Below are positions 1 to 6,488 of a stretch of 13,620 bases of DNA, piece by piece (the first letter of the stretch is position 1; the number at the start of each line of letters is the position of its first letter). The notes below the pieces were generated by a model, which did not search any database, had not been told where the DNA came from, and was given only the letters and a program-made list of their open reading frames with translations. Source of the stretch: Darwinibacter acetoxidans_A (GTDB taxonomy: Bacteria > Bacillota > Limnochordia > Darwinibacteriales > Darwinibacteriaceae); NCBI GenBank assembly GCA_041936745.1, contig JBHGWS010000063.1:1-13620 (forward strand), in the 5' to 3' direction. A program made the translations under genes and the position numbers.

Positions 1-359
1 TTTGGCTTCGTTTCTCTAACAAGCGATAGCTTTAGCGTTTTACGTTCTTTTCTTGCCAGAACAATACCCCACCAATCGGGAATCACACTTAAGGCCCCAT
101 CCAGATGGTTTTCAGCAGTAACCAATGTTATGGTATCAAACACACTCGAATAAAGCTCCGACTGCTTGGGCAAGCGTTCGAGTGTGTCTCTGGCTGACTT
201 AATCTCGTAACCGTGAAGAGAACCGTTCACAACTGCCACATCTACACGTGCAGCCCCTTGCCTTATGCCAAGTTCTTCTACGATGAGGGTCTGGGGATCA
301 TTTTTGTGCATCGCCACCAATTGGCAACAAAGCACACGCCTCACATCAATGTCCCTCAT
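1..359 (-). CDS. sce7726 family protein, PD-(D/E)XK nuclease-like (partial, C-terminus beyond window)
   Basis: The frame opens at an ATG at 359-357 and stays open to the left edge, giving 119 residues with no stop. It starts MRDIDVRR and contains RVDVAVVNGSLHGYEIKS. I recognise this as the sce7726 family from memory of its characteristic start and its VNG-x-LHGYEIKS block. The order E28/E29, D40, E52-x-K54 fits a PD-(D/E)XK restriction-endonuclease-like core, so a DNA-cleaving role is possible, but no activity is shown. A later segment, IPDWWGIVLARK (about 93-104), is also typical. The gene diverges from the integrase and lies inside the apparent integrated element, so it is probably cargo. 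In other genomes sce7726 is often followed by an sce7725 (beta family) gene; that side is outside the window. The ribosome binding site is weak (GGGTGG, about 8 bases upstream). A longer start is possible because the frame stays open back to a stop at 419-417, but the family normally begins at MRDIDVR. Confidence 0.8.
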   Translation of the reverse strand, partial: MRDIDVRRVLCCQLVAMHKNDPQTLIVEELGIRQGAARVDVAVVNGSLHGYEIKSARDTLERLPKQSELYSSVFDTITLVTAENHLDGALSVIPDWWGIVLARKERKTLKLSLVRETKP

Positions 360-495
360 TGGTAACACCACCCATCCCACTTTGATGAATTTTCTCCAGA
401 TAATAGTATTAATATTTCACCACCAAAACGGTACTTCCTCCTACCAAAACACCCTTGATCACCCGTAGGGAGAATAAGAACCTTCCCCCATATAC
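360..495. other. Junction between sce7726 and integrase, no clear gene
   Basis: This divergent intergenic stretch should hold the sce7726 promoter and the missing 5' part of the integrase, but I see neither clearly. Two short open frames cross it without recognisable function. One is on the minus strand, ends at a TAA near 415-413 and reads back into the integrase 5' region. The other is on the plus strand, ends at the TAA at 573-575 and lacks a start codon. They may be remnants of lost genes or chance. Confidence 0.4.
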
Positions 496-1704
496 TTGAG
501 ACCCGCTACGGCAGGAACAAACACACATACGATAATAACGGCACTGTCACACCTCAGGAACGGACTTTCCGCTAAAATGGAAACCGTTAACCAAGCCTTA
601 GGCCACGTTAAGCTCTCAGAGCTAAAACCGGGACATATTGCAGCCTTTTACTCAAATCTGCAGGAGGAAGGTATCCGCAAGCGCCAACTAGCTGCCCCAA
701 AGGTTGATTTTAGAAAGTTGCTCGAAGACAGGGGAGTGACATTCGCGGCATTAGCGGATAGTGCAGGTGTCTCAACCTGGATTCCTAGCCAACTAGTTCG
801 AGGTAAGAACATCTCTCGCGAGTGTGCAGAACAGGTTGCTGAAACTCTTCAAGAGAGGTTCGAGACTTTATTTGAGGTAATTAAGGACCCTAGTCCTCTT
901 TCTGCAGGAACGATCCATTGCTTTCACCGAGTGCTCTCTGCAGTACTGTCAAGAGCTGTTAAGTGGGGCTATATTGACAAGAACCCTGCAACTCTTGTTG
1001 AACTCCCGAGCATAGCAGGGCGACAGGCAAATTACCTTGATGAGCAAGATGTTAAGCGCCTTTTTGAGCTGCTCAAAGACGAACCAGTAAAATGGCGTAC
1101 TCTAATCAGTTTTGCTGTTTTGTCTGGATTGCGCAGAGGCGAATTGGCCGGGCTTCGTTGGGAGGACGTGAACTTTGCCGATTGCACAATAACGATTCAG
1201 CAAACCGGTAATTATGTTCCAGGTGAGGGGATCTTTACCGACACCCCCAAGACGAGGAAATCCAGTCGACCACTGAAACTATCCCGAGTAGCCTTCTTAC
1301 TTCTTCACGACTACAAATTGTGGCAGGAAGAGCAGAAAGAAGCCTTTGGAGATGCGTGGAAGGACCAGGATGGAAGGGTGTTCACGTCCGATGACGGGGC
1401 TCCTTTGATGCCCGATTCGATTACTACCTGGTTTCGCAAGTTCATCAAGCGTTCGGGACTGCCCAAGGTAACATTGCATGGATTGCGCCACACGTATGCC
1501 TCATTGATGATAGCAGATGGTGTCCCGTTGGTGGCCGTGTCCAAACAGTTGGGGCATGCTCAGCCGAGTACCACTGCCAACATTTATGCACATGCGATTG
1601 CAGCGGCCGAGGCCAAGGCTGCCCAGACTTTCGACAAGTTTGACAGTGTGATCCTCGGCGAGGAAGAAACGAAAAAACTAGCCGAAGTCAGAGCCATAAG
1701 ATAA
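496..1704 (+). CDS. Tyrosine recombinase/integrase with XRE-like HTH insert, N-terminally shortened
   Basis: This site-specific recombinase presumably integrates and excises the element it sits in. The C-terminal catalytic domain (about 180-385) has the full tyrosine recombinase set: R213 (SGLRRGEL), K252 (TPKTRKS), H328 and R331 (LHGLRHTY), H354 (LGH) and nucleophile Y364 (NIYAH). The core-binding part is recognisable from about residue 28 (ALGHVKLSELKPGHIAAFYSNL) and resumes at about 137-166. Between them, residues 71-129 look like an inserted helix-turn-helix domain of XRE type (LLEDRGVTFAALADSAGVS, then a second half). The usual N-terminal arm-binding domain is absent. Residues 1-27 resemble nothing familiar, and the TTG at 496 has no good ribosome binding site. 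ATG577 is an alternative start close to where homology begins. So the protein is either 5'-truncated or an unusually short form. The gene points at tRNA-Arg and is followed by a terminator. The catalytic assignment is firm; function in the present state is doubtful. Confidence 0.85.
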   Translation: MRPATAGTNTHTIITALSHLRNGLSAKMETVNQALGHVKLSELKPGHIAAFYSNLQEEGIRKRQLAAPKVDFRKLLEDRGVTFAALADSAGVSTWIPSQLVRGKNISRECAEQVAETLQERFETLFEVIKDPSPLSAGTIHCFHRVLSAVLSRAVKWGYIDKNPATLVELPSIAGRQANYLDEQDVKRLFELLKDEPVKWRTLISFAVLSGLRRGELAGLRWEDVNFADCTITIQQTGNYVPGEGIFTDTPKTRKSSRPLKLSRVAFLLLHDYKLWQEEQKEAFGDAWKDQDGRVFTSDDGAPLMPDSITTWFRKFIKRSGLPKVTLHGLRHTYASLMIADGVPLVAVSKQLGHAQPSTTANIYAHAIAAAEAKAAQTFDKFDSVILGEEETKKLAEVRAIR

Positions 1705-1708
1705 AAAG

Positions 1709-1735
1709 ACCCGGGCAACTAAGCTCGGGTTTTTC
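1709..1735 (+). terminator. Intrinsic terminator of the integrase gene
   Basis: An 8-bp stem (1709-1716 with 1723-1730, one G-U pair) closes a 6-base loop and runs into TTTTTC. It starts 4 bases after the integrase stop codon. Confidence 0.85.
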
Positions 1736-1787
1736 TTTCCAAGAAGTGTTCACTTTTTGAATCAACGACAGGCTAAATTTCAGTCAT

Positions 1788-1808
1788 AAGCACCAAACAA
1801 GCACCAAA
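1788..1808. repeat. Direct repeat pair AAGCACCAAA, candidate integrase arm sites
   Basis: The 10-mer AAGCACCAAA occurs perfectly at 1788-1797 and 1799-1808, an 11-base period that puts both copies on the same face of the helix. It lies between the integrase terminator and the tRNA-Arg gene. Short direct repeats in this position are what arm-type binding sites of tyrosine integrases look like. That role is inferred from position only. Confidence 0.5.
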
Positions 1809-1838
1809 ATGGGGGAAAAGGGAACTAATCGTGAAATC

Positions 1839-1866
1839 AAAAAAGACCGCAACCCTCGTTGCAGTC
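1839..1866 (-). terminator. Intrinsic terminator of the tRNA-Ser/tRNA-Arg operon
   Basis: Read on the minus strand, a 9-bp stem (1866-1858 with 1853-1845, one U-G pair) closes a GAGG tetraloop and is followed by TTTTTTG. It begins 12 bases after the encoded CCA of tRNA-Arg. Confidence 0.85.
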
Positions 1867-1878
1867 CTTGTTTATGTA

Positions 1879-1955
1879 TGGCGCGCCCGTCAGGATTCGA
1901 ACCTGAGGCCTTCTGATTCGTAGTCAGACACTCTATCCAGCTGAGCTACGGGCGC
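1879..1955 (-). tRNA. tRNA-Arg (anticodon ACG)
   Basis: Acceptor strands GCGCCCG (1955-1949) and CGGGCGC (1889-1883) pair fully, followed by G73 and an encoded CCA (1881-1879). The anticodon stem TCTGA/TCAGA encloses CTACGAA, giving anticodon ACG, and the T loop TTCGAAT is intact. It lies 13 bases downstream of tRNA-Ser(GCT) in the same operon. Its 3' end faces the integrase gene, so it is the likely attachment site of the element to the left. Confidence 0.97.
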
Positions 1956-1968
1956 ACGATTAATTTAA

Positions 1969-2060
1969 TGGCGGAAGGGGAGGGATTTGAACCCTCGGAG
2001 GACGACTAAGCCCTCAACCGCTTAGCAGGCGGCTCTTTTCGGCCACTCAAGCACCCTTCC
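1969..2060 (-). tRNA. tRNA-Ser (anticodon GCT)
   Basis: Acceptor strands GGAAGGG (2060-2054) and CCCTTCC (1979-1973) pair fully, with G73 and encoded CCA. The anticodon stem GCCGC/GCGGT encloses CTGCTAA, giving anticodon GCT for AGC/AGU serine codons. The long variable arm gives a total of 92 bases, as expected for a class II tRNA-Ser. Confidence 0.97.
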
Positions 2061-2083
2061 CGAAGTTCTTGTTGCCGAATGCT

Positions 2084-2113
2084 AGTTTATCATAAAAATG
2101 TGTGTATTGTCAA
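2084..2113 (-). promoter_or_regulatory. Sigma-A-type promoter of the tRNA-Ser/tRNA-Arg operon
   Basis: On the minus strand a perfect -35 TTGACA (2113-2108) is followed after 18 bases by TAAACT (2089-2084) as -10. The predicted start lies about 15-20 bases upstream of the tRNA-Ser 5' end. The -10 is the weaker element; a one- or two-base shifted alternative exists. Confidence 0.65.
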
Positions 2114-2138
2114 TAGAGTGGGCTTCGTTTTTTAGATC

Positions 2139-2157
2139 CCGGCAGTAGATTTGCCGG
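2139..2157. terminator. Hairpin after the histidine kinase gene, possible terminator
   Basis: CCGGCA (2139-2144) pairs with TGCCGG (2152-2157) around a 7-base loop, 15 bases past the kinase stop codon. In the minus direction there is no U tract behind it. In the plus direction a short CCTTTTCT follows, so its strength for the kinase operon is uncertain. Confidence 0.4.
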
Positions 2158-2172
2158 CCTTTTCTAGGCAGC

Positions 2173-3867
2173 TTAACCAATTTTCTTTAAAGTGAGCCTC
2201 ATTTTGGTACCTTTACCCGGGCGGCTTTCTACGGCAATGGTGCCTTTATGCTTTTCCACAATGTGTTTAGTGATGGAAAGCCCTAAACCGGTGCCGCCCA
2301 TATGGCGCGCCCTGCCCTTGTCAATGCGGTAAAAGCGCTCGAAAATGCGCTCGAGGTGTTCTCTGGGGATTCCCAAGCCCGTATCATTTATAATAAATTC
2401 CACATTATCGAGGCCCTGTTCCGCCTCTACCCACACCTTGCCGCCCTCCGGCGTATACTTTACGCCGTTATCCACTAAATTAATGGCCACCTGCCTTAAA
2501 AGCTTCTCATCACCTTCCACAACAGCGGGATCGTAAATATTGTTCTCTAAAACAATATTTTTATCCTTGGCTTTGCTCTGCAGAATCATGATCGTATCGT
2601 CAAAAACTTTCTTCATGTCCACAGCTGTTTTCTTAAAGGGCTGCTTACCGCCTTCAATGCGGGAAAGGTCTAAAAGATCATTAATCAGTGCAATCATGCG
2701 GTCCGTTTCATCGTTAATAATGGTTAAAAACCGCTTCGCCACTTCTTCATCGTCCACACTGCCGCTTAAAATGGTCTCCACGAACCCTTTAATGGATGTT
2801 AAAGGCGTCCTTAATTCGTGAGACACGTTCGCCACAAATTCCTGCCGCATCTGCTCTAAATGGCGCAGAGATGTAATGTCCCTCATCACGGCAACTGCCC
2901 CCAGGCTGTTGCCGTTTTCATCTTCCAAAAAGCTGCTGGTCACGGCCAAAGTGCGTTCGCTGCCCGGCCGCAGGCGTATTTCCTTAATGAGCGACTGCTT
3001 GGTGTCCATTGTTTCACCGAGCAGGCGGGATAATTCCTTGTTGCGAGTAGCTTCAAAAACATTGCCCCCAATTATTTCCTCCGGATCAATGGTAAAGATA
3101 TCGGCAACCGCCCTATTGGCCAAAATAACTTCGCGGCGCATATTCACGGCCAAGACCGCATCATCCATGCTGGAAAGAATAGCATCCAGCTTACCCTCGC
3201 GATCACTTATGGCAAAGAAAAGTTCCTCTAAAGTCTCGGAAAGTTCATTAAAGGCCCGGCCCAGCTGGCCCACTTCATCATCGCTGCGCACTAAAACTCG
3301 GCGCCCGAATTCCCGCTGCTGCAGCCGGCGCACCACATAAAGCAGATCTTGAATAGGATTGGTGATTACTTTGTTTAAAAGATAGGCGATAAAAAATGCC
3401 GCTACCGCAACCACCAGGCCGATCAGCACAGAGCCGTGCAGTAGGCTTGCAAGCATACCCGTGACCTCATCAGCTTTAACAGCCACATCCAAAACGAAAC
3501 CCTCTTCGTCCAAAGGAATGGTAACCAACACTAAATCGGCCTCGGCCGTTCCCGGGCTGATAGTGTCTGCCACAATTGCACCTTGGGAGTCGGTAATCCT
3601 AAGCATGCGGTCACTTTCTTCACTCAAGACGGCGATTTCAGGCTGCAGATCCCCAGGTTCAAACAGGCCGTGATAAAAGGCCTCCCGCAGAGCAATGCGG
3701 ATAATTTGAGCATCGGAAATAAGATCCGTTTTGACCCTTTCCACCAGGGTGTTATGTGCGAACCTTGCCACAAAAAAGGTGGTAACCCCCACAGAAAGCA
3801 AGGTTACCACAAGAGCTAAAGATGTTAACTTGAAAAGCAGCGATTTATGGAACTTTCGTCTGTTCAA
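2173..3867 (-). CDS. Membrane sensor histidine kinase, PhoR/WalK-like
   Basis: This 564-residue protein senses an extracytoplasmic signal and phosphorylates the response regulator encoded just upstream. Order of parts: TM1 about 11-34; an extracytoplasmic domain about 35-140 that looks PAS/CACHE-like; TM2 about 143-168; a HAMP linker about 168-218 (PIQDLL, DDEVGQLGRAFNEL); one cytoplasmic PAS about 225-335; a HisKA domain with phospho-accepting H350 (NVSHELRTPL); and an HATPase domain with the N box at N467, G1 D495-x-G-x-G499, F box FERFYR and G2 GGTGLGL (524-530). All catalytic motifs are intact. Start is TTG at 3867-3865, with GGGGG about 9 bases upstream and only one base after the regulator's stop codon, so translation is probably coupled. 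The layout matches PhoR and WalK alike. No pst/phoU or yycHI genes are adjacent, so the signal cannot be named. Confidence 0.95.
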   Translation of the reverse strand: MNRRKFHKSLLFKLTSLALVVTLLSVGVTTFFVARFAHNTLVERVKTDLISDAQIIRIALREAFYHGLFEPGDLQPEIAVLSEESDRMLRITDSQGAIVADTISPGTAEADLVLVTIPLDEEGFVLDVAVKADEVTGMLASLLHGSVLIGLVVAVAAFFIAYLLNKVITNPIQDLLYVVRRLQQREFGRRVLVRSDDEVGQLGRAFNELSETLEELFFAISDREGKLDAILSSMDDAVLAVNMRREVILANRAVADIFTIDPEEIIGGNVFEATRNKELSRLLGETMDTKQSLIKEIRLRPGSERTLAVTSSFLEDENGNSLGAVAVMRDITSLRHLEQMRQEFVANVSHELRTPLTSIKGFVETILSGSVDDEEVAKRFLTIINDETDRMIALINDLLDLSRIEGGKQPFKKTAVDMKKVFDDTIMILQSKAKDKNIVLENNIYDPAVVEGDEKLLRQVAINLVDNGVKYTPEGGKVWVEAEQGLDNVEFIINDTGLGIPREHLERIFERFYRIDKGRARHMGGTGLGLSITKHIVEKHKGTIAVESRPGKGTKMRLTLKKIG

Positions 3868-3868
3868 G

Positions 3869-4552
3869 CTAGTTCCCCCTCAGTTTGTACCCCACCCCAT
3901 GAATAGTCTCTATCCTCGCTTCCCCTTCCGGGCCGAGCTTGCGGCGGAGGTGGCGGATATGTACATCCACCGTTCGGGTTTCACCCTCATATTCATAGCC
4001 CCAAACCTTTTGAAGTAACACTTCCCGGGTAAGAACTTTCCCAACCTCCTGCATAAAGATATGCAGCAGATCAAATTCCTTACGCGTTAAATCCACATTA
4101 TCTCCCTGGACTTTGACTTCGCGGGTATCTACCTGTAAAAAGATGTTGCCCACTCTGTATTCGTTTTCATCGTGTGTTTCCTGCGTGCTGGCCCGGCGTA
4201 AAACAGCCTTAATGCGTGCCACCAGTTCCAGTGGGCTGAACGGCTTAGTGATATAATCATCAGCACCGAGCTCCAAGCCGAGCACTCGTTCCAGTTCCGT
4301 TTCTTTAGCTGTCAGCATGATAATGGGCACATTGCTGGTCCGCCGGATTTCCTTGCACACATCATAGCCATCTTTCCCCGGCAGCATCAAGTCCAAAACG
4401 ATTAGATCCGGCCGATAAGATTCAAACATTTCAACGGCTGCGATCCCGTCTCCGGCTACTTCTGTTTCGAAGCCGGCCTGCTCTAGGTTAAAACGAATTA
4501 ACTCCTGAATTGATACTTCGTCGTCTACAATTAGAATTTTTTGTTTGATCAC
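3869..4552 (-). CDS. OmpR/PhoB-family response regulator
   Basis: This 227-residue DNA-binding regulator is the partner of the downstream kinase. The receiver domain (about 5-118) has the acidic pocket D10/D11, the phosphorylation site D54 (VLDLMLPGKDG), T81 and K103 (TKPFSPLEL). The winged-helix output domain (about 131-225) has the recognition segment TRTVDVHIRHLRRKL and the terminal wing GVGYKLRG. The length is normal for the PhoB/PhoP/WalR group. Start is GTG at 4552-4550 behind AAGGGGTGA. It lies 19 bases after the NusG-II gene and 1 base before the kinase gene, so the three form one transcription unit. Whether this is PhoP, WalR or another member is not decidable from the sequence alone. 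Confidence 0.95.
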   Translation of the reverse strand: MIKQKILIVDDEVSIQELIRFNLEQAGFETEVAGDGIAAVEMFESYRPDLIVLDLMLPGKDGYDVCKEIRRTSNVPIIMLTAKETELERVLGLELGADDYITKPFSPLELVARIKAVLRRASTQETHDENEYRVGNIFLQVDTREVKVQGDNVDLTRKEFDLLHIFMQEVGKVLTREVLLQKVWGYEYEGETRTVDVHIRHLRRKLGPEGEARIETIHGVGYKLRGN

Positions 4553-4571
4553 AAAATCACCCCTTTTTTAC

Positions 4572-4967
4572 TTAATAGGCATAACTGTCTATCCCGGATT
4601 GGGAGTCAGCATTTCCTTCTATTTTTATGACAAAGTGGTGGGGCAGGCAGACGATAACCTGTCCGACATGCTCCCGCCAACCGGTATTGACACATAATTT
4701 ATCCGGGCAGTTGGCTTCGGAAATCCTCACCCTGCCGTCTTTAATCTCTACAACATTATAACCGCGGCCGCTGTTAAAGCGAATGCCTTCGGTGTCGCGC
4801 AAAAGGCTCAACTCCTGCACAACCTCCCCCTCTATTTCCACGATCACCCTACTGGCCTGTCCCCTGCGGGGAACAACCACGTGATTGTAGACCAGGGCTC
4901 CCAGGCCGAAGACAACCAGTGCCACGATTAGAATAAGATCACCTTTTGTCCTGCCGTTAAATTTCAT
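4572..4967 (-). CDS. NusG domain II-containing protein (NusG_II), membrane-anchored
   Basis: This 131-residue protein has one N-terminal membrane anchor (about 11-31, LILIVALVVFGLGALVYNHVVV) followed by an extracytoplasmic domain of about 95 residues. RVIVEIEGEVVQEL, then YNVVEIKDGRVRISEANCPDKLCVNTGW and VGQVIVCLPHHFVIKI, match the NusG domain II family (Pfam NusG_II), which includes the conserved CPDKxC pair seen here at about 87-92. The molecular function of stand-alone NusG_II proteins is unknown; the name refers to fold and not to transcription. In many Clostridia such genes sit beside Gx transporter or RnfC-like genes, whereas here the gene lies between tRNA-Ser and a two-component system. 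The start ATG follows GGAAGTGG. Confidence 0.88.
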   Translation of the reverse strand: MKFNGRTKGDLILIVALVVFGLGALVYNHVVVPRRGQASRVIVEIEGEVVQELSLLRDTEGIRFNSGRGYNVVEIKDGRVRISEANCPDKLCVNTGWREHVGQVIVCLPHHFVIKIEGNADSQSGIDSYAY

Positions 4968-5002
4968 GCGCGACCACTTCCGCTGGAATTAGCCGTAAAA
5001 GC

Positions 5003-5092
5003 TGGCGGAAGGGGTGGGATTCGAACCCACGGAGGGCGCAAACCCTCGACGGTTTTCAAGACCGCTCCATTCGTCCGCTCTGGCACCCTTCC
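5003..5092 (-). tRNA. tRNA-Ser (anticodon TGA)
   Basis: Acceptor strands GGAAGGG (5092-5086) and CCCTTCC (5013-5007) pair fully, followed by G73 and an encoded CCA (5005-5003). The anticodon stem GCGGT/ACCGT encloses CTTGAAA, giving anticodon TGA, which reads UCN serine codons. The long variable arm brings it to 90 bases. Only 35 bases separate it from the NusG_II start codon, with no terminator visible between them. Confidence 0.97.
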
Positions 5093-5110
5093 GAAACACT
5101 GGCTTGCTAC

Positions 5111-5139
5111 ATTATATCGTAATTTGGGCTACTTAACAA
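5111..5139 (-). promoter_or_regulatory. Sigma-A promoter of tRNA-Ser(TGA) and probably the NusG_II/two-component genes
   Basis: On the minus strand TTGTTA (5139-5134) and a perfect TATAAT (5116-5111) are separated by 17 bases. The predicted start is about 10 bases upstream of the tRNA. It sits 4 bases past the serS stop codon, so serS read-through and this promoter feed the same genes. Confidence 0.8.
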
Positions 5140-5143
5140 GTGT

Positions 5144-6424
5144 CTATTTTTCTTTACTGATGCGCTCTTTGCCCCCCATGTAAGGCCGGAGAGCCTTAGG
5201 GATCAAAATACTTCCGTCCGCCTGCTGATAGTTTTCGACCAAAGCGGCCAAGCAGCGCCCCACAGCGATTCCCGAACCATTTAAGGTGTGAACGAACTCA
5301 GGCCTGGCCCCTTCGTGCCGGCGGAACCTGATGTTTGCCCGCCTGGCTTGAAAGGCTTCAAAGTTACTGCAGGAGGATATTTCCACATAGCGCCCGTAAC
5401 TGGGCATCCAGACCTCCGGATCATAGGTTTTAGCCGAAGAAAATCCCAGATCTCCCGTACAGATTTGGACAATCCGATAAGGCAGGCCCAATTCTTGCAA
5501 AACGGCCTCAGCATTGTTGGTCAAACTCTCCAATTCAGCGTATGAGTCCTCCGGTAAGGTAAACTTTACCAGCTCAACTTTGTTGAACTGGTGCACCCGG
5601 ATCATGCCCCGCGTATCCCTACCGGCTGAACCGGCTTCCGAGCGAAAACAGGCCGAATAAGCCACGTGATAGATGGGCAGGTCCTCTGCGCTGAGGATTT
5701 CATCCCTGTAGAGGTTAGTTACGGGGACTTCCGCTGTGGGAATCAGATAATAATTTAAACCTTCCAGTTTAAACATATCTTGGCCGAATTTTGGCAGCTG
5801 CCCCGTACCTATGGCACTGGCCTCGTTGACGATAAAGGGCGGGAAAACCTCCTTGTAGCCGTGTCTTTCAATATGAAGATCGAGCATGAAGTTAATCAGC
5901 GCGCGCTCCAAGCGGGCCCCTTCGCCTTTGAGAAAGTAAAATCTTGAACCGGTTACTTTGCCTGCCCGCTCGAAATCGAAAATGTCAAGGTTTACTCCCA
6001 AATCCCAATGGGGGAGGAGCTCAAAATCAAACTCGGGCAGTTCACCCCAGCGGCGGATCTCTTTGTTGTCCTGATCACCCGAGCCAACGTTAACGGATTC
6101 GTGAGGTATGTTCGGAATCCCCAAAAGAGCCTCTTCCATCTTAACGCCTACAGTGCGCAGCTCATCATCAAAATCTTTAATCTTTTGCGAAACTTCCCGC
6201 ATTTTCTCGATCAAATGCTGGGCTTCCTTGCCTTCCCTTTTCAGCTGTGCTACTTGGCCTGAGACTTCATTGCGCGTTGCCTTTAACTTCTCCACATCGG
6301 TTAACAAAGCCCGGCGCCTTTTATCCAAGTCCAAAAGTTCATCCAAGGAGGCTTCTTCGCCTCGTTTTTCCAAAGCTTCCCTTACTTTTTCCGGATTCTG
6401 CCTGACAAATCTTAAATCCAACAT
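5144..6424 (-). CDS. serS: Seryl-tRNA synthetase
   Basis: A class II aminoacyl-tRNA synthetase that charges tRNA-Ser (and the selenocysteine tRNA, where present) with serine in the cytoplasm. It has 426 residues, the normal length. Residues 1-110 form the long antiparallel coiled-coil arm that grips the tRNA-Ser variable arm. The catalytic core carries TAEVP (230-234), motif 2 with R261 (CFRSEAGSAGRDTRGMIRVHQF) and motif 3 with R390 (NGSGIAVGRCLAALVENYQ). I chose ATG6424 because the family begins MLDLRFVR and AAAGGGG lies 9 bases upstream; the frame remains open to 6505, but that extension lies in the T-box leader. The gene has its own promoter and leader, which places it under control of uncharged tRNA-Ser. 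The next genes downstream are tRNA-Ser(TGA) and the NusG_II operon. Confidence 0.98.
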   Translation of the reverse strand: MLDLRFVRQNPEKVREALEKRGEEASLDELLDLDKRRRALLTDVEKLKATRNEVSGQVAQLKREGKEAQHLIEKMREVSQKIKDFDDELRTVGVKMEEALLGIPNIPHESVNVGSGDQDNKEIRRWGELPEFDFELLPHWDLGVNLDIFDFERAGKVTGSRFYFLKGEGARLERALINFMLDLHIERHGYKEVFPPFIVNEASAIGTGQLPKFGQDMFKLEGLNYYLIPTAEVPVTNLYRDEILSAEDLPIYHVAYSACFRSEAGSAGRDTRGMIRVHQFNKVELVKFTLPEDSYAELESLTNNAEAVLQELGLPYRIVQICTGDLGFSSAKTYDPEVWMPSYGRYVEISSCSNFEAFQARRANIRFRRHEGARPEFVHTLNGSGIAVGRCLAALVENYQQADGSILIPKALRPYMGGKERISKEK

Positions 6425-6449
6425 GATCATTATCCCCTTTAGAAGAAAT

Positions 6450-6488
6450 AAAAAACTCGCCCACTGTCCTAAACAGCCAGGGACGAGA
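6450..6488 (-). terminator. T-box regulated terminator of serS
   Basis: On the minus strand CTCGTCC... pairs with ...GGGCGAG around an imperfect inner stem (CTGT/ACAG), followed by TTTTTT (6455-6450). It overlaps the region that forms the alternative antiterminator of the leader and lies 26 bases before the start codon. Confidence 0.85.

Noticed and set aside
2345..3340. Several plus-strand frames over the histidine kinase gene
   Set aside because: Ser/Arg-rich shadows of a kinase with every motif intact on the minus strand.
2173..4552. Naming the two-component pair WalRK or PhoPR
   Set aside because: Domain order fits both, and neither yycHIJ nor pst/phoU genes are next to it, so no symbol was given.
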